Part shown: positions 8,422 through 16,804 of the stretch, in pieces
Position numbering within the stretch: the stretch's first letter is position 1
Layout: each line of letters begins with the position of its first letter
Assembly: GCA_039815685.1 (NCBI GenBank)
Contig: JBCBYV010000001.1
Coordinates: forward strand, 310,001-374,000
Source of the DNA: Thermohalobaculum sp039815685
GTDB taxonomy: Bacteria; Pseudomonadota; Alphaproteobacteria; Rhodobacterales; Rhodobacteraceae
Reading direction: 5' to 3'
Length of the DNA stretch: 64,000 nucleotides
The notes under the pieces: model-generated
Told to the model about the DNA's origin: nothing
The model's database searches: none
What the model saw: the letters and a program-made list of their open reading frames with translations, nothing else
Position numbers and translations under genes: made by a program

Positions 8422-8760
8422 AACCACCCTCATCGTCGAAGCTTCCCTCTACCGATGCTTCGTCTCACAGGGTGGACGAGAGGTCAAAGGCTTTGCGTAA
8501 ATAAATTGAAAACTATCAGCATCGCCGAAAAATAGTGCGACCTTGCACCAGAAAGCCCCATGATATCTCCAATATTTGAACACATTCTGTTAGTCAGTAC
8601 AGCCTATAGTTGTTCATCTTTTCAATCTCAGATTGTATCTAATTCGTACTCAAAGAATCCTTCGTTGGCCAACTGCTTCGGGAAGGCGAGCTTGCCGGTA
8701 CGTGGTGGCGCTCCTATAACCGCGGCCTGTTTCGTGGGATCGACGAGGTGGAGGGCGGCT
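8422..8760. other. AT-rich divergent intergenic region
   Basis: The gap between the leftward VPLPA-CTERM gene and rightward yebC is clearly more AT-rich than its surroundings (8490-8660 contains TAAATAAATTGAAAAC and similar). An imperfect inverted repeat CGAAGC...GCTTCG occurs at about 8437-8463. It presumably carries both promoters. I could not assign -35/-10 elements with confidence, and no convincing ORF or RNA gene was seen. Confidence 0.4.
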
Positions 8761-9507
8761 ATGGCCGGGCATTCCAAATGGGCCAACATCCAGCACCGCA
8801 AGGGCCGGCAGGACGCGGCGCGCTCTAAGCTCTTCTCGAAGCTCGCCAAGGAGATCACGGTCGCCGCCAAGATGGGTGACCCGGATCCGGACAAGAACCC
8901 CCGCCTGCGCCTCGCCGTGAAGGAAGCCAAGTCGAACTCCGTGCCCAAGGACGTGATCGACCGCGCCATCAAGAAGAGCCAGGGCGGCGATGCCGAGAGC
9001 TATGATGAGATCCGCTACGAGGGCTACGGGCCCGGCGGTGTTGCGATGATCGTCGAGGTCATGACCGACAACCGCAACCGCACTGCCGGCAATGTCCGCT
9101 CCTATTTCTCGAAGAACGGGGGCAACATGGCGGAGACAGGGGCTGTGAGCTTCATGTTCGACCGCAAGGGCCAGATCCTCTACGCCACCGAGGCTGGCAG
9201 CGCCGACGATATTCTGGAGGCGGCGATCATGGCCGGGGCGGAGGATGTGGAGAGCTCCGAGGACGGGCATCTCATTTGGACCGCAATGGATGATCTCAAC
9301 GAGGTCTCCACGGCGCTCGAAGATGCGTTGGGAGAGGCCGAGTCCACCAAGCTCGTCTGGAAGCCGCAGACGCTGACGGAGGTCGACGAGGATACCGGTG
9401 CCACGCTCTTCAAGCTGATCGCGACGCTCGAGGACGATGACGACGTGCAGAACGTGACCGCCAATTTCGACATGTCCGACGAGGTCATGGCGAAGCTCTC
9501 GGCCTGA
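8761..9507 (+). CDS. yebC: YebC/PmpR-family regulator (TACO1 family)
   Basis: 248 aa, full length. Starts with the hallmark MAGHSKWANIQHRKGRQDAA, followed by LFSKLAKEITVAAKMG, NPRLRLAVKEAKSNSVPKD and the central GPGGVAMIVEVMTDNRNRT. Family members were described as DNA-binding regulators (PmpR). More recent work on the family supports a ribosome-associated role relieving stalls at proline stretches. The frame is open for 67 codons upstream, but the ATG at 8761 gives the invariant N-terminus and has GGAGGGCGG before it. Confidence 0.95.
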   Translation: MAGHSKWANIQHRKGRQDAARSKLFSKLAKEITVAAKMGDPDPDKNPRLRLAVKEAKSNSVPKDVIDRAIKKSQGGDAESYDEIRYEGYGPGGVAMIVEVMTDNRNRTAGNVRSYFSKNGGNMAETGAVSFMFDRKGQILYATEAGSADDILEAAIMAGAEDVESSEDGHLIWTAMDDLNEVSTALEDALGEAESTKLVWKPQTLTEVDEDTGATLFKLIATLEDDDDVQNVTANFDMSDEVMAKLSA

Positions 9508-9514
9508 CGGACGC

Positions 9515-10300
9515 ATGGGCGTCACGGCGGCGGAACGGCTGGCAGCGTTGGCCGGGAATGGCAAGCCGGGTGCAGCGGTAGGTTGCGCCTGGATCGGCCT
9601 CGGCGATCCTACTGTCGCGGAAGTGGCAGCCCTCGCAGGCGTGAAGCTGGCGGTGATCGACACCGAACACGGGGTGATCGCGCCGGATACCCTGCCGAAC
9701 ATGCTGCGCGCGCTGGCGCTTCATGGCTCTTCGGGCCTCGTGAGGCTTGGGGGGATCGATGCGGTGGCCGCCAAGCGCGCCCTAGATGCCGGCGCCGTTG
9801 GCATCCTTTTCCCGCAGGTCGAGACGGTGGCGGAGGCGCGGATCGCGGCGGCCGCGACACGGTTTCCGCCCAGCGGCCGCCGGGGTACGGCCCTCGGCGT
9901 CGTGCGGGCCGCGGGGTTCGGCACCGTGGCGGATTACGCCGAGACCTGGAACGACCGTGTGCTGACGGCGGTGCAGATCGAAAGCCGGGCGGGCCTCGCG
10001 CAGGCAGACGAGATCGCGGCGGTCGACGGCATCGATCTCCTCTTCTTCGGCCCCTATGACTACGCGCTCGACCTCGGTCTCGATCCTGCGCGCGAGCCAG
10101 CGCTGCTCGAGGCGGCTTTCGGTGAGGTGGCGCGCGCCGCCCGGGCGTCGGGCAAGATTGCGGGCGTCTTCCCCTGGCCCGGTACCACGCCCGCGGCGCT
10201 CGCATCCGCTGGGGCGTCCCTCGTCGCCGTGGCCAGCGACGTCCGGCTGCTCGCGGACGGTTTCGCGGCGGCCGCATCGGCGCTATCGGTGGAGCGGTAG
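9515..10300 (+). CDS. HpcH/HpaI aldolase/citrate lyase family protein
   Basis: 261 aa class II pyruvate aldolase-like TIM barrel. Visible motifs are the VIDTEHGVI substrate loop, GAVGILFPQVETVAEA, the GRRGTALGVVRAAGFG region and the metal-binding Glu in TAVQIESRAG, followed by DLLFFGPYDYALDLG. Relatives cleave 4-hydroxy-2-oxo acids (for example 2,4-dihydroxyhept-2-enedioate aldolase) to pyruvate and an aldehyde. The natural substrate here cannot be inferred. It starts 7 bp after yebC and is followed after 19 bp by a small ORF, so the three may be one transcript. Confidence 0.87.
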   Translation: MGVTAAERLAALAGNGKPGAAVGCAWIGLGDPTVAEVAALAGVKLAVIDTEHGVIAPDTLPNMLRALALHGSSGLVRLGGIDAVAAKRALDAGAVGILFPQVETVAEARIAAAATRFPPSGRRGTALGVVRAAGFGTVADYAETWNDRVLTAVQIESRAGLAQADEIAAVDGIDLLFFGPYDYALDLGLDPAREPALLEAAFGEVARAARASGKIAGVFPWPGTTPAALASAGASLVAVASDVRLLADGFAAAASALSVER

Positions 10301-10319
10301 GGATGCGCGGAGGACGCCC

Positions 10320-10613
10320 ATGACCAAGCCCGGCAGCCACCCGCTCGATCCCCGCGGCCTCATCAGCGAAGCCTATCGTATCGAGGGCATCACGGCCGAG
10401 GATTGCCGTTCGATCTTCTTCGACTGGGCCATGGGCCTCGCGCCGGGCATCGATCCGGGGGAGGCGGCGGCCGTGTTGAAAGCGCATCACAGCGAACACT
10501 CGGCTGACCATCCGATGACCCGCCTCCTGGACGAGGCCATGCTGCAGGCCTCCACCGGCATGCGCCCCAGTCGCCGCCGGCGCACCCGCCAGAACGGTGA
10601 CGCAGCGAGCTAG
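10320..10613 (+). CDS. Small conserved-looking hypothetical protein
   Basis: 97 aa, starting MTKPGSHPLDPRGLISEAYR. Contains EGITAEDCRSIFFDWAMGL and an ELxxxH-like acidic/His-rich stretch (LKAHHSEHSADHPMTRLLDE), and ends in a basic tail (RPSRRRRTRQ). No signal peptide or membrane segment. It lies 19 bp after the aldolase with a GGAGGAC upstream of its ATG, so translation is likely. I do not recognise the family. Confidence 0.65.
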   Translation: MTKPGSHPLDPRGLISEAYRIEGITAEDCRSIFFDWAMGLAPGIDPGEAAAVLKAHHSEHSADHPMTRLLDEAMLQASTGMRPSRRRRTRQNGDAAS

Positions 10614-10735
10614 GCGGGGAGTAGGGTCCGCGAGGGCCAGAGCATTCGTCGATAGCGCCGAGCCCGTCAAAGTCTTGCCCTGAGATGTGCCTCTCGTCGC
10701 TCGTAGTAGAACTGATATGGATGACGCCGTCCAAG

Positions 10736-10764
10736 GTCATCCCCGAGCTCGACCCTGGGATTCA
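10736..10764. repeat. Intergenic palindromic (REP-like) element
   Basis: The sequence GTCATCCCCGAGCTCGACC followed by CTGGGATTCA is a degenerate copy of the 'GTCATCCCCGGGCTTGACCCGGGGATCCA' class of dispersed alphaproteobacterial intergenic elements. It lies between two converging genes. Related copies occur at 24974-24996 and 25150-25206. Confidence 0.55.
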
Positions 10765-10853
10765 GCAAGCATCCCAACCCCAACGATCTAGCGATCATTT
10801 GCAGTACCGGATCATGCCCGGCAATCACGGCACCAAGTGTCTCGGAAGGATCA

Positions 10854-11978
10854 CTAGCCTCCGCCGTCGCTCGGCGGCAGCGTCTCACCTGCGAGATCCG
10901 CTCGAAGCCACGTCTCGAGCCGGTCGAGCGTCCAGCCGCGGGTTCTCGCCAGGGCGGCGCCGAGATGGAGCTTCGCGTGCGCTGCCGAAAGGGTCATGTG
11001 ACCTGCGGGGATCGCGCCTGCCTCTGCCAGCCAATGCCCGGCAGCATAGGCGGCCCGCCCAGCCGGTCCACCCGGCACCTGGCTCGCCACGAGCACGGGG
11101 GCTCCGCGTCCGCGCAGGCGCCTGATGGTCCGGCTGATCGCAGCGGCTGCGCGCGGCGGAAGGTTGCCCTCACCGAAACCGGCGAGCACAAGCCCGGCGG
11201 GCGGAGCGGCGCTGTCGGTATCCGCAAGGGCGTCGAGCATTCTCGCCTGAAACACCGGACCCTCCGGCATCGGGTGGAAGACGGGCACAGGCCTGCTCCC
11301 GAACGTGGACGCCAGCGCGTCCAACTGAGCGACAAGATCCGAGGCTTCGGCGGCGGGTAGGGGAGGAGGCCACGCGGCACCGTTCGGGCAGTCGAAGGCC
11401 GCATCCGCTACCGTGTGCTGTTTGGCGACGCGCGCGCCAGACAGGTGCTTTCCGGCAAAGACGACCGAAACGCCCGGCGCAACGCCGCTCGACCCTGCCA
11501 TGGGGATGGCCTGGGCGAGGTTTTCGAAGGCGTCCGTGCCTGCCGCGATGCCGTCCCCGTCGAAGAGCGGCCGTTGCGACCCGGTGACGATGACGGGAGA
11601 AGCAAGCCGCGCTGCAGGCTGCCCTTCCTCGTCGAGGGCGGTGAGCAGGAAGGCGAGCGCCGCGGCGCTTGACGCCAGCGTGTCAGTGCCGTGGAGGAGG
11701 ACGATGCCCCGCGCCTCCCCGGCGGCCTTCAGCGCCTCGCGCGAAAGAAGGAGCCAGTCGGCTGGCGCCATATCGCTCGAATCGAGCGGTGGGTCGATCC
11801 AGGACCACGCGGTAGGCATCGCAGTCTCAGGGTGCGCAGCCAGACGGCGGGCAACGCTCAGCTCCCAGCGGCGCCGAAACTCCAACGCATCAAGCGGTGC
11901 CAGCGGGCGGCCCGCCGATCCGATGGTCCCGCCGGCGTAAATCAGTCGCAGGGGCCTTTGCGCAATTTCCTGTGGCAG
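10854..11978 (-). CDS. Type I/II L-asparaginase family protein with non-canonical start
   Basis: Hydrolyses L-asparagine to aspartate and ammonia. The second active-site segment VLLHGTDTLASSAAALAFLL is present, as are the SPVIVTGSQRPL and VVFAGKHLSGARVAKQH segments. The first ATG/GTG/TTG in frame is a TTG at 11885, but the frame stays open upstream and encodes RLIYAGGTIGSAG, the first catalytic motif with the nucleophilic Thr. Between that motif and the upstream stop (11994-11996) there is no ATG, GTG or TTG. A CTG at 11978 with GGGAGG 8 nt upstream, or an ATT at 11966, are the only plausible starts. The CTG start gives 374 aa. An alternative is a frameshift from an upstream ATG. Confidence 0.82.
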   Translation of the reverse strand: MPQEIAQRPLRLIYAGGTIGSAGRPLAPLDALEFRRRWELSVARRLAAHPETAMPTAWSWIDPPLDSSDMAPADWLLLSREALKAAGEARGIVLLHGTDTLASSAAALAFLLTALDEEGQPAARLASPVIVTGSQRPLFDGDGIAAGTDAFENLAQAIPMAGSSGVAPGVSVVFAGKHLSGARVAKQHTVADAAFDCPNGAAWPPPLPAAEASDLVAQLDALASTFGSRPVPVFHPMPEGPVFQARMLDALADTDSAAPPAGLVLAGFGEGNLPPRAAAAISRTIRRLRGRGAPVLVASQVPGGPAGRAAYAAGHWLAEAGAIPAGHMTLSAAHAKLHLGAALARTRGWTLDRLETWLRADLAGETLPPSDGGG

Positions 11979-12033
11979 CGGGCGATCCTCCCGTTACTTT
12001 CATTGCCATCGACAACCGGATTGGAGACGACGC

Positions 12034-12180
12034 ATGAAGACACTGATCTTGCCCGTCGCCGCGATCGCGGCCCTTGCCTTCGCCGCTCCCGCCATGGCCG
12101 GCGGCTGCAACTACGGCACGAAGGCACCGACGACCTCTGCCGAAAAGCCTGCTGAGACGCCGCCGTCGACGACGAGCTGA
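12034..12180 (+). CDS. Short secreted peptide (48 aa)
   Basis: An ATG at 12034 opens a 48-codon gene: signal peptide MKTLILPVAAIAALAFAAPAMA, then a 26-residue mature part GGCNYGTKAPTTSAEKPAE plus a Pro/Ser/Thr-rich tail. The single Cys right after the predicted cleavage site (AMA/GGC) suggests either a lipobox-like variant or a free periplasmic Cys. A GC-rich hairpin follows the stop. Function unknown. The organised signal peptide, GGAGACG before the ATG and the terminator make it likely to be a real gene. Confidence 0.72.
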   Translation: MKTLILPVAAIAALAFAAPAMAGGCNYGTKAPTTSAEKPAETPPSTTS

Positions 12181-12197
12181 CAGGTCTCTCAAAAGCT

Positions 12198-12232
12198 CGA
12201 CCGCCCGTGCGCAGTGACGCCGCGGGCGGTCG
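12198..12232. terminator. GC-rich hairpin between converging genes
   Basis: Ten-bp perfect arms CGACCGCCCG (12198-12207) and CGGGCGGTCG (12223-12232), followed by GTTCC. It sits between the secreted-peptide gene and the end of the leftward M20 peptidase, so it may act on both strands. The T-run is poor. Confidence 0.65.
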
Positions 12233-12239
12233 TTCCTGA

Positions 12240-13646
12240 CTACCCGGCAAGCGCGTCGAGGATCCTCGCCCAGCCGCGCGCGCCCTTCTCGAAGCTTGCG
12301 ACATCGTATTTTTCGTTCGGCGAGTGCAGCCGGTCATCCGCAAGGCTGAAGCCGACCAGCAGCGCATCGAGCCCCAGCATCTTCTTCATCAGGCCGACGA
12401 CTGGGATCGAGCCGCCGCAGCCAATGAACGCGGCTTGCCTCCCCCACTCGTCGGTAAGCGCCTGCCGCGCCTTCTCGTAGAGGGGCTCTTCGATGGGCAT
12501 CGAGATCGCACCCCCCGCGCCGTGGGACGTGAAGCTGATACGGCAATCGGGCGGCATCTGCGCCTCCATGAACGTGCGGAAGGCGTCGCGCACCTTGATC
12601 GGGTCCTGATCGCCGACCAGCCGGAAACTGATCTTGGCATGCGCCTCGGCCGGGATGACGGTCTTGAAGCCGGCGCCGGTGTAGCCGCCCCAGATGCCGT
12701 TCACCTCCGCCGTCGGGCGCGACCAGGTCTGCTCGAGGCAGGAATGCGCCTTCTCGCCCGCAGGCTCGCGCAGGCCGATCTCGCCAAGGAAGCTCTCCGC
12801 CTGAAAGCCGAGGGACGTCCATTGCGATAGGACGCTTTGCGGCAGGTCCGGCACGCCGTCGTAGAAGCCCGGGATCTGAACGCGCCCGTCCGCATCGTGG
12901 AGCTTGGCGATGGCGCGCGAGAGGACGGTGATCGGGTTCGCCGCTGCCCCGCCATAAAAGCCGGAGTGCAGGTCCCGGTCCGCCGCGTGCACCGTCAGCT
13001 CCTCGGTGACATTGCCCCGCAGCATTGTCGTGATCGCAGGCGTCTGCGCATCCCACATGCCCGTGTCGCAGACGAGGGCGATGCGCGCGGAACCAAGAAG
13101 CTCTGCGTGTTCTTCGAGGAACGGGGGCAGGGAGGCACCGCCCGATTCCTCCTCTCCCTCGATCAGCACCGTAACCTTGCAGGGCAGGCGGCCCGTGACC
13201 TCCTTCCAGGCCCGGCACGCCTCGAGGAATGTCATCACCTGACCCTTGTCGTCCGACGCACCGCGCGCCCGGATATGGGCGGCACCGTCCGGGCGCGTGA
13301 CGAGGGCGGGAACGAAGGGATCGCCCTCCCAAAGCTCGTAGGGGTCCGCCGGCTGCACGTCGTAATGGCCGTAGAAGAGCACATGCGGCCCGTCGCTGTC
13401 ATGGTCCGTGGCGAGCACGATCGGATGGCCGGCCGTCGCATGTGCTGCCGCCGCAAAGCCCATCGAACGGAGGTCGTCGACGAGCCAGTCGGCTGCAGCC
13501 TTGCAATGGGCCGCAAAGGCCGGGTCGGTAGAGACGGAGGGGATCTTCAGGAGCGCGAAGAGACGTTCGCGCGCACCCTCCCGCCCGGCATCGAGCGTCT
13601 CGAGCGTCGCGGCGAGGGCGTCGGTATCGAGGGAAGCGTCGTTCAT
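12240..13646 (-). CDS. M20-family dipeptidase/carboxypeptidase
   Basis: 468 aa dizinc exopeptidase. Metal-binding motifs in order are VLFYGHYDVQP (His and Asp ligands), RGASDDKGQ (bridging Asp), VLIEGEEESGGASLP (catalytic and ligand Glu pair), LVCDTGMWD, the lid-domain DLHSGFYGGAAANPI, and CGGSIPVVGLMK near the C-terminus. It matches the acetylornithine deacetylase/CNDP-like M20 dipeptidases. The frame extends upstream to 13766, but MNDASLDTDALAATLE at 13646, with GAGGATC before it, is the more natural start. A start at 13685 (MANPADTASE) is also possible. Cytoplasmic. Confidence 0.9.
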   Translation of the reverse strand: MNDASLDTDALAATLETLDAGREGARERLFALLKIPSVSTDPAFAAHCKAAADWLVDDLRSMGFAAAAHATAGHPIVLATDHDSDGPHVLFYGHYDVQPADPYELWEGDPFVPALVTRPDGAAHIRARGASDDKGQVMTFLEACRAWKEVTGRLPCKVTVLIEGEEESGGASLPPFLEEHAELLGSARIALVCDTGMWDAQTPAITTMLRGNVTEELTVHAADRDLHSGFYGGAAANPITVLSRAIAKLHDADGRVQIPGFYDGVPDLPQSVLSQWTSLGFQAESFLGEIGLREPAGEKAHSCLEQTWSRPTAEVNGIWGGYTGAGFKTVIPAEAHAKISFRLVGDQDPIKVRDAFRTFMEAQMPPDCRISFTSHGAGGAISMPIEEPLYEKARQALTDEWGRQAAFIGCGGSIPVVGLMKKMLGLDALLVGFSLADDRLHSPNEKYDVASFEKGARGWARILDALAG

Positions 13647-13750
13647 CGCAGGATCCTCGGATGCTGTGTCTGCGGGATTTGCCATGAGGGTTACGACCCG
13701 CCCCGGTTCGAGACAAGCTATCCCGAACGACAAGCGCGACGCGTCACCGC

Positions 13751-14947
13751 CTACCGCCCGATCCAACCGCCCCCGAGGACGCGAGATCCCTCCGGTGCAT
13801 AGAGCACGCAGGCCTGTCCCGGCGCCACGCCCTCCTCGTCGGCGTAGAGCGTGACGGTCGCCCCGCCGCCGGGGGCGGGACGCACGCGCCCGGGCTTTGG
13901 CGGACGGGTGGACCGGACCTTCACCGAGACTTCGATGCCCTCCGCCGGGCCGTCCTCCAAGGCGATATCGCCGAGCCAGTTGAGTGCGCTGACGCAGATC
14001 TCTCGCGTGGCAAGCGCCTTGCGCGGTCCCACGACGACCCGCCGTGCATCGGCGTCGAGGCGCACGACATGCAAGGGCTCGCCCCCGGTCTCGCCGCCAC
14101 CGAGGCCGAGGCCCCGGCGCTGACCGATGGTGTAGTGGAGGACCCCGCGATGCTCACCCAGCACCCGCCCGTCGAGATGTACGATCTCGCCCGGTTCCGC
14201 TGCGCCCGGCCGCAACTTCTCGATGACGGCGGCATAGTTGCCCTGCGGCACGAAGCAGATGTCCTGACTATCCGGCTTGTCCGCGACCGGTAGCCCGTGC
14301 TTTGCCGCCAGCGCCCGCGTCTCCGCCTTGGAGTGCAGATGGCCGAGGGGGAAGCGCAGATAGTCGAGCTGCTCGCGCGTTGTCGCGAAAAGGAAGTAGC
14401 TCTGATCGCGCGCCGGGTCCGCCGCCCGGTGAAGCTCTGGCCCCGCAGGCCCTTCGCGCCGCTGCACATAGTGCCCGGTCGCAAGGCAGTCGGCCTCGAG
14501 ATCCCGCGCGGTCTCCAGCAGATCGCGGAACTTCACCCGCTCGTTGCAGCGCACGCAGGGGATCGGCGTCGCCCCGGCAAGATAGCTGTCGGCGAAGTCG
14601 TCGATGACGCTTTCCCGAAACCGGCTCTCATAATCGAGGACGTAGTGCGGAAAGCCCATCCCCTCTGCCACCCGCCGGGCATCATGGATATCGCGCCCGG
14701 CACAGCATGCACCCTTCTTCGCGAGTGCTGCGCCATGGTCGTAGAGCTGCAGCGTGATGCCGATCACGTCGTAGCCCTCGGCCGCGAGTTCCGCCGCGAC
14801 CACCGAGCTGTCGACACCGCCGGACATGGCCACGACGACGCGCGTCTCGGCCGGCGGTTTTGCCAATCCGAGGCTGTTTCTTGCCGGCGGCCCCGTGGGC
14901 CTTGCTGCGTGCTGCGAGGGCTGCATCGCGCCTATTTCCGTTTTCAT
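13751..14947 (-). CDS. mnmA: tRNA-specific 2-thiouridylase MnmA
   Basis: 398 aa. Adds sulfur to C2 of U34 in tRNA-Lys, -Glu and -Gln, with ATP. The PP-loop motif RVVVAMSGGVDSSVVAA is clear, followed by GITLQLYDHG, CCAGRDIHDARRVAE (first catalytic Cys region), PIPCVRCNERVKF, LATGHYVQ, and the second catalytic-Cys segment DSQDICFVPQG. The C-terminal beta-barrel (RSTRPPKPGRV, GVAPGQACVLY) is complete. The first ~35 residues are a poorly conserved extension; the start could also be the ATG at 14926. It diverges from sciP. Confidence 0.95.
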   Translation of the reverse strand: MKTEIGAMQPSQHAARPTGPPARNSLGLAKPPAETRVVVAMSGGVDSSVVAAELAAEGYDVIGITLQLYDHGAALAKKGACCAGRDIHDARRVAEGMGFPHYVLDYESRFRESVIDDFADSYLAGATPIPCVRCNERVKFRDLLETARDLEADCLATGHYVQRREGPAGPELHRAADPARDQSYFLFATTREQLDYLRFPLGHLHSKAETRALAAKHGLPVADKPDSQDICFVPQGNYAAVIEKLRPGAAEPGEIVHLDGRVLGEHRGVLHYTIGQRRGLGLGGGETGGEPLHVVRLDADARRVVVGPRKALATREICVSALNWLGDIALEDGPAEGIEVSVKVRSTRPPKPGRVRPAPGGGATVTLYADEEGVAPGQACVLYAPEGSRVLGGGWIGR

Positions 14948-15013
14948 CCGCGTTTAAGGCCGGTCTTCTAAAGTGCCTCCAGGCCGAATTGAAGATGGAG
15001 GCGCGCTGAAGCT

Positions 15014-15280
15014 GTGAACGAAAACTACTGCATCGGGCCGGATGGTGAGCGGATGACGCTCGCCGACCTTCCCGCGCCGGACACCCGACGCTGGGTGCCG
15101 CGGCGCAAGGCGAAGGTCGTGGCGGCGGTGGAGGGCGGATTGTTGAGCGAAGACGCCGCCCGGGAGCGCTATCGCATATCGGAGGAAGAATATGGCCTCT
15201 GGCGATCCGCGCTCAGCCGCCACGGCATGCGAGGACTTTGCGTGACCCATCTGGGTCGCACGCGCCGGGCGTCAGAATGA
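15014..15280 (+). CDS. sciP: CtrA inhibitor SciP (DUF1153)
   Basis: 88 aa with a GTG start. SciP is a small HTH protein that binds the master regulator CtrA and blocks its activation of target promoters. The family core is visible: IGPDGERMTLADLPAPDTRRWVPRRK in pieces, then KVVAAVEGGLLSEDAARERY (helix-turn-helix) and ISEEEYGLWRSALSRHGMRG. It lies 164 bp upstream of ctrA on the same strand. This adjacency, together with mnmA on the other side, is a familiar Rhodobacterales arrangement. Confidence 0.93.
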   Translation: MNENYCIGPDGERMTLADLPAPDTRRWVPRRKAKVVAAVEGGLLSEDAARERYRISEEEYGLWRSALSRHGMRGLCVTHLGRTRRASE

Positions 15281-15444
15281 CAGCCCGCCGCCTTCTTGTG
15301 ACCATAGACTTCTGTGATCGTAGACTCGCAAAAGTTCACATGAGAAATTTGTAGGCGTTCTTGCGTATGGTAAGCTCTCGTTTACGCGATTAGGGTTAGC
15401 TAACAGTCGATGTAACGCTTGAGGTACACGGCGGGGTTGTTCGA
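15281..15444 (+). promoter_or_regulatory. sciP-ctrA intergenic regulatory region
   Basis: Contains a GACTC (GANTC, CcrM methylation) site at 15323-15327, a CGATTAGGGTTAG stretch at 15387-15399 and a perfect 10-bp palindrome GTTAGCTAAC at 15395-15404, ending 40 bp before ctrA. The palindrome has CtrA-box-like TTAG/CTAA halves, but the spacing does not fit the TTAA-N7-TTAA consensus. A very similar CGATTTAGGGTT occurs upstream of 24518. Cell-cycle or autoregulatory control of ctrA here is an inference from known ctrA promoters. Confidence 0.5.
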
Positions 15445-16152
15445 ATGCGCATCCTACTGATCGAGGACGACGAGGCTACGGCCGCCAGCATCGAAGCGAT
15501 GCTCCGGAAGGCGGACCTTAACGTCTACGTTACCGATAGTGGCGAGGAAGGGATCGAGCTCGCCAAGCTCTATGATTACGATCTTATTGTTCTGGATTTA
15601 TCGCTGCCCGATATCGACGGTCACGAGGTCTTGCGGAAGGTTCGTCTCGGGCGGGTCGATACACCAACCCTGATCCTTACGGGTGAGAACGGTATCGATG
15701 CGAAGCTCAAGAGCTTTGCCTCCGGGGCGGACGACTTCCTGACGAAGCCCTTCAACCGCGACGAGCTGGTTGCACGCATCCATGCCATTGTGCGCCGCTC
15801 GCGCGGTCATGCGCAGAGCGTGATCGAGACCGGCAAGATCAGGGTCAACCTCGATGCCAAGACTGTCGAGGCTGCAGGCCGTCCGGTGCATCTTACGGGC
15901 AAGGAATATCAGATGCTGGAGCTTCTCTCCCTACGGAAGGGCTCGACACTTACCAAGGAGATGTTTCTCAACCATCTCTACGGGGGCATGGACGAGCCCG
16001 AGGTGAAGATCATCGACGTCTTCATCTGCAAGCTGCGGAAGAAGCTGGCCTCTGCAACCGGTGGTGAGAACTACATCGAAACGGTTTGGGGCAGGGGCTA
16101 TGTGCTTCGCGACCCGATGCCGGAGACGGAGCCCTTGAGCATCCCGGCCTGA
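15445..16152 (+). CDS. ctrA: Cell cycle response regulator CtrA
   Basis: 235 aa OmpR-type regulator. The receiver domain is intact: EDD at residues 7-9, phosphoacceptor Asp51 in IVLDLSLPDIDG, Lys101 in DDFLTKPFNRDE. The winged-helix domain (about 125-225) carries the CtrA-characteristic LTGKEYQMLELLSLRKG, TKEMFLNHLYGGMDEPE and KIIDVFICKLRKKL. CtrA controls division, motility and, in Rhodobacterales, often gene transfer agents and flagella. The start MRILLIEDDEATA is unambiguous. It is followed by a terminator hairpin. Confidence 0.97.
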   Translation: MRILLIEDDEATAASIEAMLRKADLNVYVTDSGEEGIELAKLYDYDLIVLDLSLPDIDGHEVLRKVRLGRVDTPTLILTGENGIDAKLKSFASGADDFLTKPFNRDELVARIHAIVRRSRGHAQSVIETGKIRVNLDAKTVEAAGRPVHLTGKEYQMLELLSLRKGSTLTKEMFLNHLYGGMDEPEVKIIDVFICKLRKKLASATGGENYIETVWGRGYVLRDPMPETEPLSIPA

Positions 16153-16194
16153 GGGCCTCACCTCACACCAACATTCGCGCGATGTGCCGGTACA

Positions 16195-16237
16195 AACCAA
16201 ACCCCCCCGCTGCCCGAGGCTGCGGGGGTTTTGGTGT
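16195..16237. terminator. Terminator between ctrA and bactofilin
   Basis: Stem AACCAAACCCCCCCGC / GCGGGGGTTTTGGT with one unequal position and a loop of about 11 nt, followed by GTTTG. The genes on either side converge on it and the stem is A/T-flanked on both sides, so it may be bidirectional. Confidence 0.75.
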
Positions 16238-16276
16238 TTGCTGTCTGCGCTCTGCCTGGCGCCTGGAAATCGCGGG

Positions 16277-16804
16277 CTACTCTGCCGCGGGTTTGTCCGC
16301 CTTCTTCTCAGTCTGATGCGTGATCGCGGGACGCATCTTCGAGCCGCCGGACAGGGGGTCTTCCTGGCGCTGCACAGAACCCTCGAAATGCGCGCCCGAC
16401 TCGATAGCGATCGTCTTATGGACAATGTCGCCCTCGACCACCGCCGAACTCGTCAGACGTACCTTGAGGCCGCGCACGCGGCCGACTACCTTGCCGTTCA
16501 CCACCACATCTTCGGCGACGATCTCGCCACGGATTACCGCGCTATCGCCCACCGTCAGGAGATGCGCCCGCACATCGCCCTCGACCGTGCCTTCGATCTG
16601 GATGTCGCCGGACGTCTCGACATTGCCCTTGATCATCAAGTCGGATGAGAGGAGAGACGGCGAAGGCTTTGGCTTCGCAGGGAAACTCTGTGGCTTCTCC
16701 GCGGCCGCCGGTGGTTTCGGCGTCTCGGTCCGTGCAGGGACCGCGCCGGTCTTCGGGGCCTCTCCCCCTGCGGCGGGATCGTTTGGCTTGGGCTTAGAGA
16801 ACAT
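16277..16804 (-). CDS. Bactofilin (DUF583) family protein
   Basis: 175 aa. Bactofilins polymerise into nucleotide-free cytoskeletal filaments that scaffold cell-wall enzymes. A Pro/Lys/Ala-rich disordered N-terminus (1-50) precedes the right-handed beta-helix core with repeating Gly/Val steps: LMIKGNVETSGDIQIEGTV, RAHLLTVGDSAVIRGEIVAE, DVVVNGKVVGRVRG, VVEGDIVHKTIAIESGAHF. The tail is Lys/Glu-rich. Its start overlaps the end of the upstream M23 peptidase gene by 11 bp, so the two are translationally coupled and presumably act together on shape or wall. Confidence 0.93.
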   Translation of the reverse strand: MFSKPKPNDPAAGGEAPKTGAVPARTETPKPPAAAEKPQSFPAKPKPSPSLLSSDLMIKGNVETSGDIQIEGTVEGDVRAHLLTVGDSAVIRGEIVAEDVVVNGKVVGRVRGLKVRLTSSAVVEGDIVHKTIAIESGAHFEGSVQRQEDPLSGGSKMRPAITHQTEKKADKPAAE

